64,000 nt of DNA from contig JARFXQ010000005.1 of assembly GCA_029194725.1 (NCBI GenBank), forward strand, positions 62,001 through 126,000, in the 5' to 3' direction. How positions within the stretch are numbered: position 1 is the stretch's first letter; each line of letters begins with the position of its first letter. Positions 54,282 through 63,176 of the stretch are shown piece after piece. This stretch comes from Nitrospira sp. (GTDB taxonomy: Bacteria; Nitrospirota; Nitrospiria; Nitrospirales; Nitrospiraceae). Position numbers and translations under genes: made by a program. The notes under the pieces are model-generated. The model was not told where the DNA came from. It worked only from the letters and a program-made list of their open reading frames with translations, and searched no databases.

Positions 54282-54869
54282 GACCTTGTCTGTATCAATC
54301 AATGAGAAGCCATGTCCTCTATGGAATCAAATCGGAATGGCCGTTCGCTTGAGCATGTTAGCCGATTTTTCATGACCATTACGGATGTTTTCAAGTGCCA
54401 TTTCTTTCTCGCATACTCTATACACAAGCCTCCTGTCCTGATGACGTGAATCGAATTAGATACAGGATCTATTTAGATACATTTTCTTGATGAGCTGTGT
54501 CTGCCGTCATCGGGAGTAACCAGCCCATTGACTACTTACTGCCTCAGAGAGCGTTTCCCATCGCGTCTACGTTCACTTTCTGCAATTCATGCCTTGAGGG
54601 AAGACCGCTCCCAATTCAACTGGAGGTTCCTGGAATGAAACTGGCATAGCACCTGAGCCAATCAACCGAGGGATTAATCAGACAGGCAAACCTCCCGTTA
54701 GCCATCACTTCAAACAACAGGCTTTCTGAATGACTTTTGCGCTGACCCATCGTGCGGTTCAGCGTCAGTGATAAGCCGGGTCATTTGTTTGATGTGGGCG
54801 ACGCTTGGGATCTTAAAGTTTAGTGCAATATCATGCGGATCGTTTTCCATAACACTAGGGGGATATACT
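54282..54869. other. Intergenic region of 588 bp before the second multicopper oxidase
   Basis: Lies between the start of the histidine kinase gene (leftward) and the multicopper oxidase gene (rightward), so it should hold two promoters. It is AT-richer around 54340-54500. I see no convincing -24/-12 or -35/-10 pair and no RNA. The right end has AGGGGGAT, the ribosome site for the oxidase. Confidence 0.5.
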
Positions 54870-56876
54870 ATGGCGCAAGATGTATCGGGCAGTTCTGCGA
54901 AAAACGTGATGTGTAGCAGCTGGAAAGCATGCCTCGCCGGGGTCTTGGGGATCATGCTGTGCGTGTCCGGCCAAGAATCAGCACAGGCCACGACGGGAGT
55001 CGGGCCGTATGTGGTTCCACAGGTTCTCGACAGTAATGCTGATCCCAATATTATCGAGACTTACATTGTGGCAGACGAGGCGAGCGTCAATATTGCTCCG
55101 GCAGGCATTCCGACGGTGACAGCGAATGGGATGGCGTTTAAGAGCTGTTCAGACGTTGGTTTGGCCAATTGTACTCCGGCCGCAATACCTGGTCCGGAGT
55201 TTCGGCTCAAGGTTGGAAATCGGGTCATCGTGCATTTTGTGAATAACCTCAATGTGTCAAATTTGACTCCCGAGGCGAATGTGTCGGGTATTCACTGGCA
55301 TGGCATCGAGTTGAGCAATCAAAGCGATGGCACGGAAGTGACCCAGCCTGCAGTGGCTCCAGGGGGTTCGTTCACCTACGATTTCACCGTCAGCCGGCCG
55401 GGGATCTTTTGGTACCACCCTCATCACCACTCGTCGACCAACCAAGTGGCGAAAGGGCTCTACGGGTCGATCATAGTTGAAGATAAAGATGGGTATGAGG
55501 CAGCCCTCATCGCACAAAACGTGATCCCTTCGGCAGCGCAAACCAAGACGCTGGTGATTAGCGACATCACGGTCTGCGGCGCTCCTGGGACTGGGACCAA
55601 CCCGGCTACATTTGATGGCAATCTCCCGCACGTCAGTGGCATTCAATCGTGGGAGATCAACTACCAAAATCACATATTGACTCAGTCTCCGTTCATCCTC
55701 TGCGAGGCGTATCCGCTCGATGCAAATGGAGAGTATAAACCGGGTTTATACGGTGCCGGAGATGTTCCAAACATTCAATCTCCCACGTTGATTGGTTCTA
55801 TGAGTGAAGGGTTTACGGTCCTGACTAACGGCGTCAATGTCGGCGGGAGGTTGGGATCTCCTGGTGAGCCAGGCGCGCTTGAAGCCAACGCGCAAACACT
55901 TGACGTCCAGGCGGGTCAGGGATTGCGGTTGCGGATCGTGAATCCTTCGCCGGTTCGTTACCTTCGCCTCCGGTTGACGACCAACAGTGGACATCTCATC
56001 CCACTGGTTCGAATCGGTGGAGAGGGAGGGTTGCTCAACAAAGCGGTTGTTGAGGGGGGTGTTGAGCGAGGGTTCGATTCTAAGTATGGGAGGGGCGAGA
56101 TCCTGCTCCCGCCTGCAGGTCGTGCTGATGTGGTCGCGGAGATTCCACGTTCCACAGAGCAGCACTCCGTGCTCACTCTCTGGACACAGGATTTCCAGCG
56201 AGTGGCAGCCACCTACTCGTGGATCCCGACGGTGCCGGTAATACATCTGATGGTGAATGGTCGTGCGGCCACTCCGTACAGAATTGGGGACAGTGAGCCG
56301 CTGCTTGCAAGTTTAGGAGCGCATGCGATGGTCAAGGTTCTCGGTGCACCAACGGGTGATCTTGTCGTTCCCTCCGGCGAAGCCGGCGTAAATGGGAAGC
56401 CGGCTGGGTCGACGAATAAAGACATCCAGCTGACGTTCTTTAACAACACCGGCGCTTTTCAGCCGTCGATTGATGGGGTCCCGATGCCGCGTGACTTCAC
56501 GGGTCTGGTCGGCGGCAATCCTTTGAATCCTTTTTTTCTGGAATCAGCCCGTCATGCAGAGCTCGACAAGACGATGGAGCTGACGGTGACCAATGTGACC
56601 GGGGCGCATCATCCGTTTCATTTGCACGGGTTTTCGGTACAGCCGATTACACTGGCCCCACGAGCAGGCACAAAAGGGCCGAAGTACAAGTTCCCTCCTG
56701 AGTTTCGGGATATCGTAGATGTGCCTGAGAATTACACCCTCACGTTCCGGGTCTCCCTGGACGATCACCTGAAGCCCGATCTGTCACCCGGGGGAGGTAA
56801 GGGTCGGTGGCTGTTTCATTGTCACATCCTCCCTCATGCCACGTTCGGGATGATGTCGGAGCTTCACGTCCACTGA
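54870..56876 (+). CDS. Multicopper oxidase, secreted
   Basis: 668 residues from the ATG at 54870 (AGGGGGAT upstream). Signal peptide region KACLAGVLGIMLCVSG-AQA. Copper-ligand segments: GIHWHGIEL, FWYHPHHHSS, HHPFHLHGFS and FHCHILPHATFGMM, i.e. a complete type 1/2/3 set with axial Met. No lipobox, unlike the first oxidase, so soluble periplasmic or exported. Followed 58 bp later by a cupredoxin/beta-propeller gene, its probable partner. Substrate unknown. Confidence 0.92.
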   Translation: MAQDVSGSSAKNVMCSSWKACLAGVLGIMLCVSGQESAQATTGVGPYVVPQVLDSNADPNIIETYIVADEASVNIAPAGIPTVTANGMAFKSCSDVGLANCTPAAIPGPEFRLKVGNRVIVHFVNNLNVSNLTPEANVSGIHWHGIELSNQSDGTEVTQPAVAPGGSFTYDFTVSRPGIFWYHPHHHSSTNQVAKGLYGSIIVEDKDGYEAALIAQNVIPSAAQTKTLVISDITVCGAPGTGTNPATFDGNLPHVSGIQSWEINYQNHILTQSPFILCEAYPLDANGEYKPGLYGAGDVPNIQSPTLIGSMSEGFTVLTNGVNVGGRLGSPGEPGALEANAQTLDVQAGQGLRLRIVNPSPVRYLRLRLTTNSGHLIPLVRIGGEGGLLNKAVVEGGVERGFDSKYGRGEILLPPAGRADVVAEIPRSTEQHSVLTLWTQDFQRVAATYSWIPTVPVIHLMVNGRAATPYRIGDSEPLLASLGAHAMVKVLGAPTGDLVVPSGEAGVNGKPAGSTNKDIQLTFFNNTGAFQPSIDGVPMPRDFTGLVGGNPLNPFFLESARHAELDKTMELTVTNVTGAHHPFHLHGFSVQPITLAPRAGTKGPKYKFPPEFRDIVDVPENYTLTFRVSLDDHLKPDLSPGGGKGRWLFHCHILPHATFGMMSELHVH

Positions 56877-56934
56877 AAACGAAACGCCATGTGTCAACAC
56901 AGATGAAACGGTTGAAACCCTAAAGGAAGGCTCT

Positions 56935-58980
56935 ATGAAAACGCGATATCTCTTATTGACTGCACTCAGTATACTGATGGGATGGTGGACGGCCGGTGTG
57001 GTCCAGGCCGCTCCTCATGGTCACTCTCCTTCTCGTTCTTCCTCTCCTACCGTCTCATTCGAGGCTGGAGACAGGCCTGGGAACTTTTTTACCTGTTCGA
57101 ACACAGCCAACTCGAAATCACTCGGGTGTGTGCCTCCGTCCATTGGAGGGGCTCAGCAGAGGTCCCTCGCAGTCATTGCTCCAGGGGAAACGGTGGGGTT
57201 TCCCACGTATAGTGGAGAAGCAAGTACGGTCCATACGGCGCTGAGCTTGATTTACCCCGATGGAGCCAAAAACATGCCATTCAAGACAGCCATCGATGTT
57301 CGTGATCCGGCAAAGCGAGGGGTGGCCACAGTGAAATTGACGACGCCGGGACTGTACGTCTTCATCTGTGACATCCATGTCTACATGTTCGCGGCGGTCA
57401 TCGTGGATAATCCCTTAACGAAAGTGAATGCCCCGGCCAACCAATTCCCAGGCTTAGGATTGGATCTTGGCAAAAAGATTAGCCTGGTCAACGGCATTAC
57501 GGTGCCGACCTTTAGCGATTTGGCGGTCCGCCTCTTGCGGACCTTCTTTATCATCACGGATCCGACGAATTGGAAAGATTACACCAAGGCGTCGTGGACA
57601 CCAGCCTTTCCCGCTGTCCCGGTGATTGTGTACGATGTGACTGGGAAGAGGATTGATGTTCCGGATCTCTCTGCGGTGCTGGGGATTGGGACAGTCCCTC
57701 TAACGAATGCATTGTCTAACCCGACAACACCAGCAGTGGGTGAAATCTGGGTCGACACCCAGTTCGAATTGACGGCGGGGAAATCAAAGCCGGGGACGGC
57801 GACGGCCGTCGACGGAGGGACATGGGCGTTGACGAAGAAAATTGCACTCCCAACGACCAATATGAACCATCCCCACAACATGTGGACGGATAAAGATCAG
57901 AAGGTGATCTATCAGACCCAATGGCTCGACGAGAGATTGACGGTGTTTAATAGAGAGGACGGATCGTTCGTGCGTGAACTGAAGGCGGGTCCCGCTCCCT
58001 CACATGTGATGACGAGGGCCAATAATGATCTCGTGCATGTGGCACAGAACGGTGGCAATAACGTACGGGAATTTAATGATTATGCGGGTTCAGGTGGCCT
58101 CAGTCCAAATGCATTTATTCGGGACATCCCGATGGGATCGGGGGGAGAGGACGTGTTTACCGCCACCCATCCCCATGGTCATTGGATGAGCGCTGACGGA
58201 AGCATGATGGTGACGCCCAATGAAAATCTCAATACGTCAACGGTGTACAATTTTCCAGCAGGTGCAATCCAGAAAACACTTTCCACAGGACATGTGCCAA
58301 TCGCCACGGGAATGATGCCTGATTCGAGCAAGTATTACGTGGCCAATTTTCTCGACAACACCATATCGGTCATAAATATGGCTACCAACATGGAGATCAA
58401 GAAGATTAACTTGATCGCCAACTACGACCCAGTCAGTGGAGTGGTGGTGCCGGATCCGGCCTCAGGTAAGACGTTTGTCGGCGCCCTGCCGATTCAGACG
58501 CCCGTTAGCCCGGACGGAAAGAACATGGTCACGGCCAATACTCTAACCGCGAGCATTACGATTGTTGATACGCGGCATCTACTGTCGAACGGTAGTGTCA
58601 ATCCGAAGGAAGACACGGTCGTGGCGATGTTGACCTGTGACCCAGGCTGCCATGGTGTGCAATATGGCGCCAAGGTAGGAGGCGGGTACTACGCCTTTGT
58701 CGCCAACAAGGTCAGCAACGCGATGATTGTCGTGGATCCTGATCCCGATATGAACGGCGACCCGAGCGATGCTGCGGTGGTTGGGCGCGTGTTGCTAGCT
58801 GGATCGGCCGCTGTGAACGACGATACGGTGATCGGCAATGCGGGCATGGGCGGACAGGGTGTCCTGCCGGTTCCCGTCGTCTACAACGGGTGGGTGCAAA
58901 ATTTACCCACCTCTTGGTGTAATCTACTGACGGCGCAGCAACGGAACCCGATCGGTGCTCCAGTTAACAGCTGTCCGTAA
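56935..58980 (+). CDS. Secreted cupredoxin plus beta-propeller fusion protein
   Basis: 681 residues with signal peptide ending QAA. N-terminal domain (about 40-160) is plastocyanin-like with the type 1 set His100, Cys145, His148 and Met151 (CDIHVYM). From about 290 to 640 repeated blades of the YVTN/YncE type follow (VYNF, YYVANFLDNTISVINM, NTLTASITIVDTRHL). The propeller carries unusual His clusters: H312 and H314 (NHPHNM), H412, H414, H416 (THPHGHW) and Cys568/Cys572/His573 (CDPGCH). Two Cys lie near the end. A second metal site is possible. Confidence 0.85.
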   Translation: MKTRYLLLTALSILMGWWTAGVVQAAPHGHSPSRSSSPTVSFEAGDRPGNFFTCSNTANSKSLGCVPPSIGGAQQRSLAVIAPGETVGFPTYSGEASTVHTALSLIYPDGAKNMPFKTAIDVRDPAKRGVATVKLTTPGLYVFICDIHVYMFAAVIVDNPLTKVNAPANQFPGLGLDLGKKISLVNGITVPTFSDLAVRLLRTFFIITDPTNWKDYTKASWTPAFPAVPVIVYDVTGKRIDVPDLSAVLGIGTVPLTNALSNPTTPAVGEIWVDTQFELTAGKSKPGTATAVDGGTWALTKKIALPTTNMNHPHNMWTDKDQKVIYQTQWLDERLTVFNREDGSFVRELKAGPAPSHVMTRANNDLVHVAQNGGNNVREFNDYAGSGGLSPNAFIRDIPMGSGGEDVFTATHPHGHWMSADGSMMVTPNENLNTSTVYNFPAGAIQKTLSTGHVPIATGMMPDSSKYYVANFLDNTISVINMATNMEIKKINLIANYDPVSGVVVPDPASGKTFVGALPIQTPVSPDGKNMVTANTLTASITIVDTRHLLSNGSVNPKEDTVVAMLTCDPGCHGVQYGAKVGGGYYAFVANKVSNAMIVVDPDPDMNGDPSDAAVVGRVLLAGSAAVNDDTVIGNAGMGGQGVLPVPVVYNGWVQNLPTSWCNLLTAQQRNPIGAPVNSCP

Positions 58981-59033
58981 GGTCATGAGAAATCTATCGG
59001 TAGCGAGCCTTGCTGCCGTAGACCAATTACTCA

Positions 59034-59064
59034 GTCCCGCCTGGGTTGGGTACCCAGGCGGGAC
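59034..59064 (+). terminator. Rho-independent-like terminator after the copper-protein operon
   Basis: Perfect 12-bp stem GTCCCGCCTGGG (59034-59045) and CCCAGGCGGGAC (59053-59064) with a 7-nt loop, followed by GTGTTATG. The T-tract is weak, but the stem is very stable. Placed 53 bp after the stop of the cupredoxin/propeller gene. Confidence 0.72.
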
Positions 59065-59185
59065 GTGTTATGCGGGCTGATGGAAGATGCTTCAGGTCGC
59101 GTAGCGTCGGTACGATGAACCACACGTGATCTGTCGCGAAGGTATGGGTTTGGTCAGGGGCGGCATAGGAACAGGGAATAAGGCA

Positions 59186-59659
59186 ATGGTGAGATGGTCG
59201 GCGGCGAAAGAAGGCTGGGGAGTGCAGTTGCTGGTTGCGGGTTGTCTGCTGCTGGCCGGAACAGTTGGTTGCGGCTCGCAGGTTTCTGATAAACCGGCAA
59301 ACGCGGAGTTGCGCGCGGGGAATGTCAAGCCAGAAGACCGCACAGCGGTGTTTCAGCCGCGCGACGGGAAATCCGGACAGAACGATCCAGCACCGACGAA
59401 GGCGACTGCCTCAGTCGGTACGACGGCAGCACCGCGAGACGATGACGATCGGCTCAACATCCCTAAGGATGTGGCCAAGGATCTTGGCTCCTCGGACGCC
59501 CGCGACCGATTTCGCGCGTTGGACTATTGGGAGAAAAAAGACAGCAAGGCACCGATGGATCCGGTCTTTAACGCGTTGGACGATGAAGACCCTGCGGTCC
59601 GTGACAAAGCGGCCGCGATTATTGACAAGCTGGCGGAAACGGGGGAGGAGCGGGAGTAA
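59186..59659 (+). CDS. Small lipoprotein with a HEAT-like end
   Basis: 157 residues from the ATG at 59186 (AAGG upstream); the reading from 59126 adds 20 residues. Lipobox LLAGTVGC. A long disordered Pro/Thr/Ala linker precedes an alpha-helical end (FRALDYWEKKDSKAPMDPVF, DEDPAVRDKAAAIIDKL), a single HEAT-like pair. Reminiscent of the HEAT protein at 4021. Function unknown. Confidence 0.7.
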   Translation: MVRWSAAKEGWGVQLLVAGCLLLAGTVGCGSQVSDKPANAELRAGNVKPEDRTAVFQPRDGKSGQNDPAPTKATASVGTTAAPRDDDDRLNIPKDVAKDLGSSDARDRFRALDYWEKKDSKAPMDPVFNALDDEDPAVRDKAAAIIDKLAETGEERE

Positions 59660-60235
59660 GGGGCGCGGACCCTAAAAGGTGATCGGTCGTAGAAAGAATG
59701 CACCGGACTGACCCAGTGGTTGCTGGTCTCGTGTGTGTTGTGAAGTGTTTCAAGTTAGGAAGTTGGGTATGTCAACCCACTGTAAAAATGTCCTCTTGCT
59801 CCCCCAGTAGCAATGTCCGGCTTATGGAGTGGCCGTTGCCGTAGGGTGTCCATGTTCTGGCAACAGCCGTGTGGGCCACGGATGATCCGGCGCTGCCTTA
59901 CCGTATGATGTTGATAGGTTTACCTTTCTCGCGCACCCTAGCCGCGGTATTGCACGGTCCCAAGAGTCAGTAAGATTAGTCGAGCGCCGGTTCTCGTTCA
60001 AATCTCAAGGTCAGATCTTGGTGCACCAGGAAGGCTTGGGATAGCGGGAAGCTCTGGGTAGAAAGGAAGTTGGGATCGGATCTTGTATTGCGCACCATTA
60101 AAATATGACCGTATATCCTTCATTCAATGGCCTGTACCGGTCACGATCAGAGCTGGCCGATGTTCGGTTCTCTCAGAAGCTGAGTATCGGTGATAGTCAA
60201 CGCCATAGCTGTTCCTCCCATTCTAGATTCAGAAA
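59660..60235. other. About 575 bp without a gene; possible IS end remnant
   Basis: Around 59770-59820 the sequence TGTCAACCCACTGTAAAAATG and the words AAAATGTCC and GCAATGTCC spaced about 27 bp apart recall the spaced end repeats of some integrase-type insertion sequences (ISNCY/IS21-like). No transposase remains. The rest shows nothing I recognise. Confidence 0.4.
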
Positions 60236-60263
60236 TTGACAAGGGTGCTACGCACCCTATACT
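60236..60263 (+). promoter_or_regulatory. Promoter with embedded operator palindrome for the vapB/vapC-type operon
   Basis: -35 TTGACA (60236-60241), 16-bp spacer, -10 TATACT (60258-60263), both close to sigma-70 consensus. The spacer contains a perfect inverted repeat AGGGTGC-TAC-GCACCCT (60242-60258). A repressor bound there would block RNA polymerase, matching the autoregulation typical of toxin-antitoxin operons. Confidence 0.75.
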
Positions 60264-60301
60264 GTGAATTAGTCCTAGCATTCCTCCTAGGGAGGTTCCA
60301 G

Positions 60302-60529
60302 ATGAACAACCCCATCCGTGCCCGTGTCAAGGGCGGCGTCATCGAACCGCTGGAACAGATTGATTTGCCCGAGGGTCAGGAGGTCATGGTGACTATTCTT
60401 GCTCCAACCGACCGCCAGGCTTTTCAGCGCAGCGCAGGGCAGTGGAAGGGCACACTCGACGCCGAGGCGCTCATTCGCAACATCTATGCTGATCGATTGG
60501 TTCCTACCAGACCTGTCCCCAACCTATGA
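60302..60529 (+). CDS. DUF104-type antitoxin (AF2212-like)
   Basis: 75 residues from the ATG at 60302, 6 nt after GGGAGG; the longer frame from 60236 would start inside the promoter. IRARVKGGVIEPLEQIDLPE and GQEVMVTILAP are the DUF104 pattern: a small beta-rich antitoxin. Overlaps the toxin start by 4 nt. Confidence 0.88.
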   Translation: MNNPIRARVKGGVIEPLEQIDLPEGQEVMVTILAPTDRQAFQRSAGQWKGTLDAEALIRNIYADRLVPTRPVPNL

Positions 60530-60924
60530 TCTTTCGGTATCTCATCGATACAGACTGGATTATTCATTATCTGAACGGCCATCCAGATATCGTCAGCCGG
60601 CTGAACATCTTGCGCGATGAAGGCTGCGCAGTGTCGGTCATCTCGCTCGCTGAACTGTACGAAGGCGTCTATAATTCCTCCAATCCAACGGGTAACGAAC
60701 GCGCCTTGAATGATTTTCTCCGTGGGGTCACCGTTCTCGGTATCGATGAAGAGACTTGCAAAATCTTTGGCCGACACCGTGGGCGGCTTCGTGCTGCAGG
60801 GAAATTGACAGGTGACTTTGACCTCCTCATCGGCTCTACAGGGCTCCGCCATGGGCTGAAGGTGCTGACAAACAATCGGCGTCACTTCACGCTCATCGAT
60901 GGACTTCTTATCGAATCACTCTAG
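60526..60924 (+). CDS. vapC: VapC-type PIN-domain RNase toxin
   Basis: 132 residues. PIN acidic residues: IDTDWIIHYL (first Asp), ISLAELYEGV (Glu) and TGDFDLLIGSTGL (Asp pair), with TNNRRHF near the end. The family cleaves tRNA or rRNA at specific sites when free of its antitoxin. Coupled through ATGA to the DUF104 gene upstream. All catalytic residues are present, so it is probably active. Confidence 0.9.
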   Translation: MIFRYLIDTDWIIHYLNGHPDIVSRLNILRDEGCAVSVISLAELYEGVYNSSNPTGNERALNDFLRGVTVLGIDEETCKIFGRHRGRLRAAGKLTGDFDLLIGSTGLRHGLKVLTNNRRHFTLIDGLLIESL

Positions 60925-61587
60925 TGCTTCGCTCCCATCAACCCGACACTCCGTTGTCGCCTCCGTAAGCTGAGGCGACAAACTCGACGCCTTGTGCTCG
61001 CGCTTGAGGAGCAGAAAAGGTACCGGGGGTTCTTATCGTACTCTGTGTTATCGTCAACGCGGCGGTGTGGCGCTCCATGCTTATGTCTTTATTGCCGTCC
61101 ATATGCACCCCCAGAACACTCCGGCCTCGAAATCGCCGTGGACGACCATAGGCGCCTCCAGGAGATCTCGTGGAACAGTCCGGACGTCGGCCGGTCTGTT
61201 TCATCTGTCCCTGCAGTCTTATGCTTTGCAGCCCATCGCATCCGACTCGTCGAGAAGGAGTTCCAGTAGCCGGCGCCCTCTTCAGTCTCACCGTCCAACA
61301 AAGCAGACGAATACCGTCAAGTGGAATAGGCTTCAGCGATCGCTCGAAGTGAGCCCCGATGGTGGCTGACGGTCATCCGAATCCATCCTTGCGGAATATC
61401 TCAAACATCTCTCGCACCTTGCCGTTGACTCTGGATCGATTCCAGCCTATACAGAGGGCGTCCATCGCAGGTGGAGTGGTGTCGGAGTCTGCCTCTTCCT
61501 TGTGAGAGGGCTGGCTATGGGGCGACGCGGGAAGATTCCGGTACGTGATTGACAGGAGTCAGGTGAGTTCGAGAAAGGAGTTGCGCA
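60925..61587. other. About 660 bp without a recognised gene
   Basis: Several overlapping short frames on both strands, none with a ribosome site plus a recognisable product. A stretch near 61385-61420 reads on the minus strand GKVREMFEIFRKDGFG, perhaps the end of a lost gene. The right end carries AGAAAGGAG, the ribosome site of the next gene. Confidence 0.4.
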
Positions 61588-62145
61588 ATGCAGGGATGGT
61601 TGAACGGAGTGGCGGCCATGTTCGTGGCCTGCGCCGCAGGTTGTACTTCGATTGACGTGAAGACCGACTTCGATCCGGCCGTCGATTTCAGCCGGTTCAA
61701 GACATTTGCGTTTACCGGATTGACCGACCTGAATAAAACCGGGGTGCTGGATAACTCATTGATGCGTCATCGATTGGAAACAATGATCGACAGGGAACTT
61801 CGGCAGAAAGGGTTGACTCAGACCAGCCTCGATCAGCACCCGGATTTGTTGGTGCATTACTGGGTGGGTGTGAAGGACAAGGAGCAGCTGCAAAGCAGGC
61901 CTGGAAATGAGGCGTCCAACTGGGGAGAAAGATATGGCTGGAGTACCAGCTACAGCGGGGTCTCGACGTATGAGTATCGAGAAGGGACACTGATTACGGA
62001 CTTGGTCGAGCCGGCCAGCAAGACACTGGTGTGGCAAGCCACCATTGTGGCCGAGCTGAAAGATGATGTGAAAAAGAACATCGCGCTGACCGAGAAGGCG
62101 ATTAAAAAGGCGTTCGAAAATTATCCGCCGTCCAAGACGAAGTAG
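61588..62145 (+). CDS. DUF4136 lipoprotein
   Basis: 185 residues, AGAAAGGAG upstream. Lipobox FVACAAGC, then DUF4136 pattern: DVKTDFDPAVDFSRFKTFAF, MRHRLETMIDRELRQKGLT, DLLVHYWVGV and LITDLVEPASKTLVWQA. Envelope lipoprotein; the family's function is unknown. Confidence 0.88.
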   Translation: MQGWLNGVAAMFVACAAGCTSIDVKTDFDPAVDFSRFKTFAFTGLTDLNKTGVLDNSLMRHRLETMIDRELRQKGLTQTSLDQHPDLLVHYWVGVKDKEQLQSRPGNEASNWGERYGWSTSYSGVSTYEYREGTLITDLVEPASKTLVWQATIVAELKDDVKKNIALTEKAIKKAFENYPPSKTK

Positions 62146-62339
62146 CTCGCGACACCGTTGACAATCGGCTGAACGGCGTCATGGGTGAGGACAAGTTCGA
62201 TGGTAGGGTTATCCATTTACACAGGTCTTGACGACCGCCCCTCCAGTAGAGTACTGATGCCGTGTCTCGTCAACTAAGGCCTAGAAGATTCTCCTTACGA
62301 TTCACCGTGCGCAAACCCAGTGTGCCGCCTCAATTTGTG

Positions 62340-62971
62340 AGATCGATTATGACTAAACCTTTCCGATCATTTCATGAGGCCGTGGTGGATCGCGTGGATA
62401 GAAAGAGTCGAGGACATTCCACCCGTCCCCCCGACCTCGTTGCAACTGTACTCCCGTATTCGTTCCTCGCTGCCTGCACTCATTCCGGTTCGATGGCTCT
62501 TCCATCTCAACCGGATGCCAAGCCGTTGCATCGGTTTACGGTCTTGACCTACAACACGCTGCATGGTCTTGAGCCGAGTGGACTGACGGTCAAGGCCGGC
62601 GAATCGAAAGAAGCACGTCAGGCGAGACTGAACCTCCAATTGAACCAGCTCTCCTGGATCCTGAGCGAAACGCGATTGCGGAAGGAGGAGTAAAAGATGT
62701 GCCCTCTGCGCTCCGCGACGCCATGAAACATCTTCCAGAGAGCCAGCGGCGGAAACTACTTGAGGCTTATCAGAACGGGATCGGTCAAGCGCGGCGGGTT
62801 GATTTTCTGTTTCTCATGAGGCAGCCATCGGAACGTCCTGAGGGGTGCTTGCGGCAGGAACTGTTCGGACAGCCGGTGGCTGTGTCAGCGCAGCCGGGAT
62901 CGGATCACTTTGGCATCCTCGACACCTACATTGCCGACTCGTCTCTCTGCGACGCGAGAAAGGAAAATTGA
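62340..62971 (+). pseudogene. Endonuclease/exonuclease/phosphatase-family gene with internal deletion
   Basis: The 5' part reads FTVLTYNTLHGLEPSGLTVK and ARLNLQLNQLSWI up to a stop at 62693, the N-terminal strand and helix of the EEP fold with Asn in TYNTLH. The 3' part, in another frame from 62699, reads ARRVDFLFLM and GSDHFGILDTYIAD, the C-terminal SDH motif of the same family. The central catalytic part (roughly 150 residues) is missing, and the two ends are in different frames. Not functional. Confidence 0.78.
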
Positions 62972-63176
62972 TCAGATGATCGCCCTTTATGGGGATCGTT
63001 TCTTTCGCTGTACGAGGTTGATAAACGCGCTGCCAGTTCGAGCGGACAGGAGTGCTCTCAACGTCCGCCGAGAAAGGAGGTTGCGCAGTTCAGGAATGTT
63101 TACCGCTGGCTAGCGCATGGTCTTTTCAATATCACCGATCGTCTAACGGCCACTCTTATGGATAAGGAGGTTTACG

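Noticed and set aside
54282-54869. Sigma-54 promoter for the multicopper oxidase, driven by the nearby response regulator
   Set aside because: TGGCAT at about 54641 is followed by AGCACCTGAGCC, which lacks the -12 GC at the right distance; no other match was seen.
56935-58980. Direct assignment as nitrous oxide reductase
   Set aside because: The CuA motif (C-x3-C-x3-H-x2-M) is absent, the domain order is reversed, and no nos genes are nearby.
60925-61587. Genes among the short frames at 60938-61369
   Set aside because: Frames on both strands overlap one another with no ribosome site, coding bias or recognisable motif.
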